Positions 25,601 through 34,413 of a DNA stretch of 64,000 nt are shown one piece after another. Source of the DNA: Artemisia argyi (lineage: Eukaryota; Streptophyta; Magnoliopsida; Asterales; Asteraceae); assembly GCA_030686995.1 (NCBI GenBank), contig CM060702.1:62717340-62781339 (forward strand). The letters are read 5' to 3'. Below the pieces are notes generated by a model. The model was given only the letters and a program-made list of their open reading frames with translations. It made no database searches and was not told where the DNA came from. The number at the start of each line of letters is the position of its first letter. The first letter of the stretch is position 1. Position numbers and translations under genes: made by a program.

Positions 25601-26455
25601 CACATTTTAAATTTTTCTTAAGTTTAGAATAATATTTTAGAATTTTCCTGAATTTTTCATATTTTTATGAATTTATTTGCTATTTTTCTCATTTAATTTT
25701 AGTTTTTATTCAATTTTTAATACTTTTTAATTACCAAAAAATCCAAAAAAATATGAAAAAGCGTAAAAAAATCCAAAAATATTTTATAAATTAGTTTTCA
25801 ATTATTTTAGATTTTTAGAAATTAATTTTGTATTTTTCCCATTTATTTTCAATTTTATTTGAATTTTTAATTAGTTTAAATAGTTTTCAATTCATAAAAA
25901 TTACACAAAAAGCCAAAAAAATAGATTTTCAGTTTTAAAAATATTTTTTAGTTATTTTAGAATCTTCAAAATTTATTTTGCATTTTTCTCACTTTATTTA
26001 CATTTTTTTTTAATTTTTAATTAATTAAATTAGTTTTTAGTTCATAGAAATTAAATAAAAAGTCAAAAAAATATTTTTCTTTTTCTCAAAATTTTCTTTT
26101 ATCATTTTTAATTTAGGAAAATTAATTTCAAGTCCGTAGGATTAGTGTAGCTTCAAATTCACGTTTTATTTCGCGCTTTTACGTTTATTTTACGTTTAAG
26201 CTTACGGTTTTTGATTCTACGTTATGTTTTTTTGTTTTGATTATTTGAATTACATGCTTAAGTGATTAATTGTGGTTCATTTTCATATTCATTAGTGTAA
26301 TCTCCTTGAAATCACATTTTCCCACTTTCACGATACGTTTAACGAACCGGGAATTCAAAATTCCATTCACACCTTCGCTAGGAAAACAACCCGGGGAAAT
26401 ACTATCACCGGTATTTCTATGGAAATACATACCTATACTAAAAATGACTAAATCA
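22660..26455 (+). repeat. Gypsy-B 3' LTR (3796 bp)
   Basis: It starts TGATGTGTG after the polypurine tract and ends AAATCA just before GGAGC. The TATA box is at 23638-23645. A perfect 18-bp palindrome AGCTTATTTAAATAAGCT lies near 24105. The distal 2 kb is AT-rich with many TTTTA/AAAAT tracts. The LTR is far longer than usual and carries no real ORF. Confidence 0.85.
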
Positions 26456-26460
26456 GGAGC
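26456..26460. repeat. Target-site duplication of Gypsy-B, right copy (GGAGC)
   Basis: It pairs with 6386-6390. Gypsy-A coding sequence (reading minus, EFLARAP) resumes here. Confidence 0.82.
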
Positions 26461-28066
26461 TCTTGCTAAAAATTCAATAACCGGACGTTCAAGGCGAAGT
26501 TCCTTTAATTCATCGTCAAGATTTTTTGTAGGAGATGTTTCAATTATGCTTTTGACCGATTTAATATCGGATGTTTTATTCGATTGGTCCTTTTGAAGAA
26601 TTTGGGTTTGCTTGAAACACGTGTTCATTGCTTTGACCAAATAGTATTGTGGACAACAAGTAGGTGACTAAACCGATGATATGGCATTAACGTTTAGTTT
26701 CGGGTTCTTGACCGTGTCACTTGGGAGTGCTCCCATTTCTCGGTCATTAAGAGCTTTCAACAATATGTCCATTTTATTGGTCATCTCACTTTGCTTTTGT
26801 TTGAAATCGGCTTCAAACTTAGCTATGCGAGCTTCTTGAGATGCCATAAACTTGGACATCAATCCTCAAGATTATTGGTACTACCATAGTTATTGGAAGG
26901 ATTGTTGTTGAAAGTACGGTTAGAGGGTGGACCGTTTGGTTGGTAACGATTAGGTGGATTGGAAGAATTGTTTTGGGTCATGTTTTGGTTTTGTTTCCAC
27001 CTAAGGTTTGGGTTATTTTTGCAAGAAGCATTGTAGGAATCACCGTAAGGGTTTGGCTCGGGTTTGAAAGTGTACCACTTGTCTCCCGCTTTGTCGGTAC
27101 GCGAGGATGCGTAATCCGCAAAAGCTTGTCCGGGGAGTTCCACGCAATCACGAGTGTCATGGGGACCACTACATAATTCGCATGACGAAGTGATTTTGTT
27201 CACTTGGCTTGAAGGCTTAGGAGCTTCGTAGGATTTCATGAGAAACTTGACTTGGTCCTCAAGTTCCATAATCCAACGGTCGGGAGTGCTAGAATTGTTC
27301 GAAGGCAAAGATATTGCCTTGGCCATTTTGTTCAAATCACGGGGATCATTCCAACTTTCGTTGTCATATAGAGCAAGATCTTCTATGAGTTCCAATGATT
27401 CTTCCGCACTTAGATCACGTAGCTTTCCACCGGCCGATTGGTCAATGGTTCGCCTTGTGGAGAGATCGATATGGTCATAGAAGATTTGGACTTGGAGCCA
27501 AGGATCTATGCCATGATGAGGGACTTTTTGGAGTAAATCCTTGAAACGAGTCCATGCTTCATAGAGAGTTTCACCTTGACGTTGTTGGAACATCAAGATG
27601 TCATTTCTATGCTTGGTAGTTCTCCCCGGTGGGAAAAATTGAGCAAGGAAACGAGTGGTGAGATCATCCCACGAGGTGATGGATCCCGCGGGTAAACGTT
27701 CAAGCCATTGACAAGCTTGGTCACGTAGAGAGAATTGGAATAGACGTAATTGGGTCATCTCTCTAGTTGCAACATCAAGGTCTATGGAATCTACGATTTT
27801 TAGGAAATCCTTGAGATGTTGATTAGGATCTTCAGAATGAATCCATGGAATGCACATCCGCTTTGCACCAACCGGATAGTGTCGGATCGCAAGGGAGACA
27901 CATTGGCTCCTTGAGTGAACTCGATGGTGTTCCGATAGCCTTGGTGGCTAGGACGGGAATACTCTCCTAAAGTTCGGGGTCTAGGAGGTTGGTTTGGTTG
28001 TGGTAGGTTTTGTGGGTGGTTTTGTTGTGGTGGGTTGATGGGTTCAAGGATATTACCACCTTCCAT
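26461..28066 (-). pseudogene. Gypsy-A gag
   Basis: It begins with ATG at 28066 and a Pro/Gln/Asn-rich N-terminus, then shifts frame near 27850. The main frame 27857-26859 has the gag core (HLKDFLKIVDSIDLD, QACQWLERLPAGSITSWDDL, FLAQFFPPGRTTKHRNDI, LYEAWTRFKDLL), a Cys/His knuckle CELCSGPHDTRDC, and an Asn/Pro-rich end. A further shift leads to a coiled coil at 26862-26668 (ARIAKFEADFKQKQSEMTNK) and the linker ending LERPVIEFLARAP at the Gypsy-B junction. It would encode the structural particle protein. At least two frameshifts and one stop break it. Confidence 0.8.
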
Positions 28067-28210
28067 GATGTCGGATGGTAATGGTTACGAACAAAGGAAC
28101 AAAGAAATGAGATAGACTAAAGAAAACCTAAAAATAAAAATAAAAATCTTACTAGAAAGGAATCTAGCAAGTAGACCTAATAAAAATAAATTCTAACCTA
28201 GACAATAACT

Positions 28211-28230
28211 ATTCCCCGGGCTGCGGTGCC
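28211..28230 (-). other. Gypsy-A primer-binding site
   Basis: Reading minus, TGGCACCGCAGCCCGGGGAA starts 7 bases after the 5' LTR end. It resembles the Athila-type site complementary to the 3' end of tRNA-Asp, which Gypsy-D carries almost perfectly at 45598, but with substitutions and a small insertion. Confidence 0.65.
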
Positions 28231-28271
28231 AAAAACTTGATACGTGGGATTGCGCCCTCGCAACAGTTTTA

Positions 28272-28293
28272 CCTCTCAAGGGATCTTGAGAAG
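28272..28293 (-). other. U5 hairpin of Gypsy-A
   Basis: CTCAAG GGAT CTTGAG plus flanking bases forms a short stem. In the other LTR (1563-1584) the stem is a perfect 9 bp (CTTCTCAAG/CTTGAGAAG). It lies about 35 bases from the LTR end in the predicted RNA leader. Confidence 0.45.
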
Positions 28294-28323
28294 CTTGCAA
28301 TCCCCGCCAGGCAGCGTACCTGA

Positions 28324-28372
28324 TCGTTGTAGTATAGTATAGTGACAAGTACCGGGGGATTGATCGTTCAGC
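28324..28372. other. tRNA-Asp-like stretch in the Gypsy-A LTR
   Basis: The plus strand has TCGTTGTAGTATAGT, then a repeated ATAGT, then GACAAGTA. Plant tRNA-Asp(GUC) as I know it begins GTCGTTGTAGTATAGTGGTA, so 15 bases match without a gap and most of the next 8 match after a 5-base duplication. GGGGGATTGATCG follows and weakly resembles the T-arm/B-box. The anticodon arm is absent. The element's RNA is the minus strand and would be antisense to the tRNA 5' half. The copy in the other LTR (1614-1662) has two transitions in the 15-mer. Confidence 0.55.
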
Positions 28373-29225
28373 TCAGGAATAGTGTTCGCTAGGATTAGAA
28401 AGCCTGCTAAACTAGGTCTAGAGGTGAGGGATAATTCTTTTTGTATTTTTTTTATATTTTATGAAAGCAAGTGAAATCTCGGGTTTTGAAAGAGTGGGCG
28501 GAATTAGTTGCTAGTCAACTAACCCAATCAACTACAGATGCCATCAAAATAAAATAAAAAGAAATGAAAATAAACTAATGTGATTATGTGGTGAAAACAA
28601 TAATAAGAAAAGATGTGTTTACTTAGATTTCATTACTCCCTATATATCTTTTACCGGTTGATTAGCTTGTTACAATTGCATGGATGACGGGTTATATTCC
28701 TTAATACTAGTCGTAGGGCCGTGTACAATATTCCCTAACTCTATAAGCTCCTAATTCACTCCTATGTCGAGCCGACTAAAAACTCCTAACATTGGATCAC
28801 TAGAATTCACTTATGCATTAAATACAACCAAAAATTGTTGTACACCTCCGATCATGTTTCTTAAGACGTTCAAGCAAGTTACCAATGGAAGTCTGCCAGT
28901 TTTCTTAAGCCTAACATCGAATACAATCATCCACAACAATTATAAACAAACTATCAACCAATAATCAACATCTAGGTTTCACTACATCTAAGCAAACACA
29001 ATAAAAACCTAGCCTAGCATGTTAAAAGAAAGACAAGCATAAGATAGAATCACACAACACATAGACATATCGTATGATTATTGGAAAACTTATCTTCAAT
29101 TAAGCATGGATGGAACAAGGGTTGAAACCCGTATTTTTACAGAAAATTCGTCTAGGGTTTAAGCTCTCCAAAGTTCTCCTAATGTTCCACCACTTACAAT
29201 GAAAAATTGGAAAAATATATATAGA

Positions 29226-29500
29226 TAAAACATCCTGACGACGTCACGTTTTAGTTTCTGACGTCATCAACTCGCCGCCAAATTAAGGATCGTATTGCCT
29301 AGATCCAATCTTCATGCTGTCAAGAAGGAATTATGCTCTGGGCCGTCACATACATTTTGACCCTGACGGCCTTGGTGACGCCGTCAGGTCAATTGCACTA
29401 AAAATGTTCTGGGCCGTCACGTGTATTTTTCACTTCCACCTCTTTTGCCAAGCTTGACGCCGTCATGTGTGAAGTCTTGACGTCGTCAGGTACTGTTCCC
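29226..29500 (-). promoter_or_regulatory. TGACG/CGTCA motif array in the U3 of the 5' LTR
   Basis: About nine sites occur, including GACGACGTCAC near 29238, TGACGTCATCA near 29258 (containing the full CRE-type palindrome TGACGTCA), TGACGCCGTCA near 29378 and 29456, and GACGTCGTCA near 29479. This copy keeps one motif that the 3' LTR has lost. A bZIP-binding role is inferred. Confidence 0.5.
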
Positions 29501-29692
29501 GGCTAGGATTTTGAGACTTTACTGTTTTCTTCACTTTTATGCTCCAAAAACGTCCAAAATGCTTCCTTTTCTAGATTTCTTCTAAAAAGTACCTAAATGA
29601 CAAAAGGAACGATTTAGGGCAGTAATTGATCAAATAATCACGAATTCGGGCTTAAATGACCCCTTAAAAGCGGTACACTTTTCGCCTTATCA

Positions 29693-29697
29693 ATTCC
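29693..29697. repeat. Target-site duplication of Gypsy-A, right copy (ATTCC)
   Basis: It pairs with 1522-1526. Confidence 0.88.
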
Positions 29698-30082
29698 TAA
29701 TCTACAATCCACAATATCAACTACCTATCGTACGGATAAAAACTCCAATGTTTTCTAATGAAAATAACTGCATCAACTACCAATCCACAATATCATCCAT
29801 CTGTAACACATATAACGAAAATACCTAATCTACATTTTGCCATTATATGCTAATTTTGTTAGTTTGTAATTTATTCTAAAAATTAAATTACAAAACAAGC
29901 AAATCCAAACACTATTTTAGCAGTGCTTGATTTACACCATCTTATAAGTGATTATGTTAAGCAGAAAAAAATAAGCAATCCAATACACCCTCTTAACAAA
30001 TCTATAAATCAATTTCTAACAAATCAACATGTACTAAACATTGGTATCTTTAAAACCCAGAAAAGAAAAAAAAAATAATAAA

Positions 30083-30122
<40 letters not shown>

Positions 30123-30135
30123 AAAAATTTGATAC
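29698..30135. other. AT-rich spacer, probably intronic to the SET/NAP-like fragment
   Basis: No gene is seen. A run of about 40 A lies around 30081-30120. The donor GTATC of the SET/NAP-like exon reads leftward into this stretch. Confidence 0.35.
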
Positions 30136-30201
30136 CTTTTCAAGTTCATCTTGAAATTCTTGCAGCTTTTCAATAGACAAAACAAGTTCAGTGTCGAGTT
30201 G
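30136..30201 (-). pseudogene. SET/NAP1-related protein (NRP-like) exon fragment
   Basis: Minus-strand translation gives [20 protein letters not shown] followed by EK and a GT donor (30135-30134, gtatca). Plant NRP/SET histone chaperones, which bind H2A/H2B, have near the N-terminus a helix of the form ELVLSIEKLQEIQDDLEK followed by INE; the match is close and ends where an exon boundary is plausible. The frame stays open upstream to a TAA at 30298-30300 but has no ATG and is Pro/Thr-rich instead of the usual N-terminus. No later exon follows on the minus strand before the Gypsy-A site or in 1-1521. This is a fragment, not a working gene. Confidence 0.65.
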
Positions 30202-30456
30202 ATATTGAGTGGTGCTGAACGGTGGGGAAGGTGGTGCTGGACGGTGGAGAAGGTGGCGATATAAGGTGTGGAAGGTGGTGGTTAAGGTTAGGAATGGTTA
30301 TGGTGAAGGCGGGAGGAGAGGCGAGAGGCAAGGCGGGAGGAGAAACAGAATAATGAATGGACACATGTATTAAGATTAGGGGCGGACTATTTTGGACACA
30401 TGGCGTGCTGTGGTGGCTTCCTAGCCTTCTCATTATAAGGACCATTTTCAAAAGAT
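30202..30456. other. Spacer between the SET/NAP-like fragment and the microsatellite
   Basis: GGTGG-rich on the plus strand near 30220-30290, giving Pro/Thr-rich minus frames. No recognisable gene is seen. The long ORFs crossing this into the microsatellite are artefacts of the TA repeat. Confidence 0.35.
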
Positions 30457-31052
<596 letters not shown>

Positions 31053-31569
31053 CTAGTAGTGTACCCGCGTAATACGGCGGCGGGTACCTGGTGACTATTT
31101 ATGTGGTTAACAAATGTTTTTAAGGGGTCTGGTAGTAGAGGGGTCTTGTGGTGGCGGCATTGACGGTGGTGGCGAATGTAAGTGAGCCAAGATACTGAGA
31201 GAGAACCTGTCAGTGGGTTGTGTGTTTTTTATGTGTTTGGTGTGTGATAGGCTTATGTGCAGTATGTATACTTAAGTTTAGGGCAAGGCTAGATTTTAAT
31301 GGGCTGTTACAAGTCTTCTTATTGTTTAAGTGAGATGCGTCAATATTGGAGTATGTTACGAGTATGAGAATTTAAGAAATTAATTATATGTGTGCAAAAG
31401 TTTTATGCATAGCAAAAGTAACTTCCTTTTTATAGAAATGTTTTTGGTCTTAAAAATTTTAAGACTAGTATATTTAGAATGTCCTGAAATTTGGTAGAAA
31501 AAAAACTGAAATTTGGATGAAGCCGTGAGAAAACTGAAATTTGGTAGAAATAAAGTATACATAAAATAA
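31053..31569. other. Spacer, no recognised gene
   Basis: It opens with a GC-rich, hairpin-prone patch (cccgcgtaatacggcggcggg, 31061-31085) in an otherwise AT-rich setting. The phrase aaactgaaatttggtag recurs within 31480-31650. No coding sequence is recognised. Confidence 0.35.
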
Positions 31570-32535
31570 GAAATAAAGTCTAGACTAGATTCTAGACATC
31601 AAGAAGTTTTAATAAAATAAGGATGGAGCTGTGAGAAAACTGAAATTTGGTAGGAGAAAAATGATTAATTGACAAAGCTCTCATCCAAATTAAATGTCTG
31701 AAAGATTGATATCAACTACATTTTATTTTCACGTATTGCAATCAACTATTTAATCTACTAAAAAAACAGAGAAAATCGGAATATGAAAAATTATATCTTT
31801 AAAAAGAATCAAAAACAAACTAATGTAATGTAGGTTTTACTTTGGAAAAAAAATAAAAATAAAAATAAAAAACTAGTTTTGTGTCAGAAAATTAAAACGG
31901 TTTGTTGTTCCTGATTGAACAGTTGTGGTTAAAACTTTGGAAAAAAAAAACACTAGTTTTGTGTCAGAAAATTGAAACCGGCAATGATATAAAGTCGTTT
32001 CACGTTTGTTTTTAATTTCTTTCCTTTGACCCATGCAAAATATGAGATTATGAACCTTGGTAGCAAAACAACATTTGATGGTTCATAGTCGAAGTAAAGA
32101 GATCGGCAAAAAGATAGAGATATAAGTAGCCGAGTTGGAGAAAATAAAATGGTGATCCTAAAATGAAAAAATTGAAAACCTAAACACCTAAAGTCTTAGC
32201 AGGCTATTTTTTACGGACCCAACAATAAGGTTGAGTTTCTTTTTGTTCTTTGCAAGCCTATAAAACAGATATTGGGTATTATGAAGTATACCTATACAAT
32301 AGTGTAATATGTCTACCTAACTAATCTCACTTTGCTATTTTTTTTAATGCAATTAATATGTTTTTATAAATAAAACTGAATATAATAACTTAATGTACAC
32401 CATACAAATGCTTATAATGATTTTCCCTTCCAGATCATTTCAATACATTGATTTTTAAATTTTAAAATTTTACAACTATTAGTGAAAAATACACAAGTCA
32501 CTATTACTATAAAACGGATAATGAATCACAATGCT
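31570..32535 (+). repeat. Dispersed repeat Y, copy 1
   Basis: It shares with 33134-34087 and 62842-63431 an ordered set of segments: the palindrome GTCTAGACTAGATTCTAGAC, gtgagaaaactgaaat, ttgacaaagctctcatcca, cctttgacccatgcaaaat and attatgaaccttggtag. Copies 1 and 2 also share a distal part (tgcttataatgattttcccttccag). There is no ORF. Element type is unknown. Confidence 0.7.
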
Positions 32536-32546
32536 CGAAACAAATA

Positions 32547-33079
32547 TTTTAAAGCATGTTTGGGTAAAGATGAAATTTCTAAATCAAAGAATATGAGATA
32601 TGAAATTACCACAAATCTTAAATGAATGTTACGTTGTAGATTAATTCTTTTTCAAGTTCAAATAAATATCTTTATTGATATCTATATTTGAGTTAATATA
32701 TCTTACAGAGATTTCAATACACATTTACTCTTTCAAAACTTTTAAATCGGTAAATTGTCAAATATCAGTGACTATGATTGCCTACCGTCTAAAGATCATT
32801 ATATGACAAAAACGATATCAATGATGCTTTACCCGGGTACCATGCTACTACTACATAAATGGTGGATTTGACTCTCTTTCAGAATTTCAAGATTACCATA
32901 AATACAAATTTATACAGTTGCAACTTTTAATGCAAATTGTACAAATCCATTAAAAAGAACTGCAATAAAATGGTAAATCATACAAAGGTCAACATTAATG
33001 TGCCATAACTAAAAAATAAATTTAAAAGTGACCCTATAACGGGTTAGGCCTTTGTATAATATACAGGATTGATCATTAT
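32547..33079 (+). repeat. Dispersed repeat X, copy 1
   Basis: It matches 62266-62826 in order: atgtttgggtaaa, cttaaatgaatgttac, cagtgactatgattgc, ataccgtctaa-like, tgactctctttca, gtcaacattaatgtgccata and ttaggcctttgtataatat. It is followed by repeat Y in both places, so X-Y is probably one unit. Confidence 0.7.
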
Positions 33080-33133
33080 TTGATTCACATGTGTTTTATA
33101 TGTTAGACTATTAGAATATATATAATATATATA

Positions 33134-34085
33134 GAAATAAAGTCAAGACTAGAGTCTAGACATAAAGAAGTTTTAATAAAATATGGATGAAGCCGTGAGA
33201 AAACTGAAATTAGGTAGAAAAAATTATTAATTGACAAAGTTCTCATCCACGTTAAATGTCTAAAAGATTGATATCAACTACGATTTCTTTTTCATGTATT
33301 GCAATCAACTATTTGATCTACTAAAAAAATACACACAATAAGAATATGCGAAATTATATCTTTAAAAAGAAATTAAAACAAACTAATGTAACGCAGTTTT
33401 TACTTGTTTTGAAAAGCAGTCGGACCAAATAAAATGAGAACCGGATTTGAAAATGGTTTGTTGTTCCTGATTGAATAATTGTCGTTAAAACTTTGAGGAA
33501 AAAAAAGACTAATTTGGATCGAAAAATTTAAAACCGCTAATGATAGAAATTTGTTTCACATTTGTTTTCACTTTCTTTCCTTTGACCCATGCAAAATATG
33601 AAATTATGAACCTTGGTAGCAAAACAACATTTGAAGGTTTAAAGCCGAAGAAAAGAGAGCGCCTAAAAGAGAGAAATATAAGCAGCCGAGTAAGATAAAC
33701 TAAAATCTCGATCCTAAAATGAAAAAATTGAAAACACCTAAAGTCTTAGCATGGTATTTTTTACAGGCCCAACAATAAGGTTAAGTTTTTTTTTCAATTT
33801 TTTTTATTTCTTCGCAAGCATATAAAACAAATATTGGGTATTATAAAGTATACCTATACTATAGTGTAATATATCTACCTATACTAAACTCACTCCACAA
33901 TTTTTTTAAATATAATTAATATGTTTTTATAAATAAAACTGAATATTAATACGTAATGTACACCACACAAATGCTTATAATGATTTTCCCTTCCAGATTG
34001 TTTCAATACTTTGTTTTTTAAATTTAAAATTTTTACAATTAGTAGTGAAAAATACTTATTATAAAACGGATAATAAATCACAAAG

Positions 34086-34087
<2 letters not shown>
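33134..34087 (+). repeat. Dispersed repeat Y, copy 2
   Basis: It lies 1564 bp after copy 1 in direct orientation with X between, so Y-X-Y forms a tandem arrangement. It runs straight into the TA microsatellite. Confidence 0.7.

Positions 34088-34159
<72 letters not shown>
34088..34159. repeat. (TA)n microsatellite
   Basis: A pure TA run of about 72 bp. It produces a spurious minus-strand ORF. Confidence 0.95.
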
Positions 34160-34162
<3 letters not shown>

Positions 34163-34317
34163 CATTTCATTATCTTTCTATAGATATGTACCTTTATATA
34201 CTTTCAACAAAATTTGTTTTTTTCGTGTTTTTCACCTTTTTTTTTACATTTTTTTCGTTAGTAAAATTTGCATGAAAAATTTACATGTAATTAAACATTA
34301 ATTTGAATATTCTAATA

Positions 34318-34413
34318 ATATCACATGTGATATTAGTGTTAAATCACATATGATATGTCAAATATGATATGTAATATCATATGTGATTTTAACACTAATA
34401 TCGCATGTGATAT
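34318..34413. repeat. Foldback palindrome, 39-40 nt arms
   Basis: The left arm 34318-34356 (atatcacatgtgatattagt...) and right arm 34374-34413 are near-perfect reverse complements separated by a 17-nt loop. Each arm contains two smaller palindromes of the form TCACATGTGA or TCATATGTGA. Confidence 0.85.

Larger units (their letters stand above)
6391..26455 (+). mobile_element. Gypsy-B: Ty3/gypsy element, gag-protease only, 5' half replaced by Copia-C
   Basis: It is bounded by a GGAGC duplication. The 3' LTR (22660-26455, 3796 bp) is complete and the 5' LTR is cut off near 8134. Its primer site and N-terminal gag are lost together with the rest of the 5' LTR. Gag resumes at 17638 after the Copia-C LTR, followed by protease and a tail ORF. 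There is no RT, RNase H or integrase, although the sequence after 20700 matches the post-integrase sequence of Gypsy-D (cggggatcgagtcaagct, 20734 against 51912). Either pol was lost or this is a gag-pro-only lineage. Confidence 0.85.
1527..29692 (-). mobile_element. Gypsy-A: Ty3/gypsy LTR retrotransposon, gag-protease only, interrupted by Gypsy-B
   Basis: LTRs lie at 1527-2977 and 28238-29692, both starting TGATAAGG and ending TATCA on the minus strand, inside a perfect 5-bp target duplication. Reading minus, the order is 5' LTR, a primer-binding site resembling the tRNA-Asp type, gag, protease with a C-terminal tail, a long 3' region, and the 3' LTR. Removing Gypsy-B (6391-26455) and one copy of its GGAGC duplication leaves an element of about 8.1 kb. 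No reverse transcriptase, RNase H or integrase is present in what remains, so it would need a helper. The CX2CX3HX4C gag knuckle and the primer site suggest the Athila/Tat side of Ty3/gypsy. Lineage is inferred, not tested. Confidence 0.88.
28238..29692 (-). repeat. Gypsy-A 5' LTR
   Basis: This pairs with 1527-2977. Reading minus, the LTR begins at 29692 and ends at 28238. The U3 side (29226-29500) carries the TGACG/CGTCA array and the U5 side carries the tRNA-Asp-like stretch (28324-28372) and a short hairpin (28272-28293). Confidence 0.9.

Noticed and set aside
31053..31090. GC-rich hairpin patch like those near some plant Helitron ends
   Set aside because: It is a single motif without a matching terminus. 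I cannot separate it from chance.
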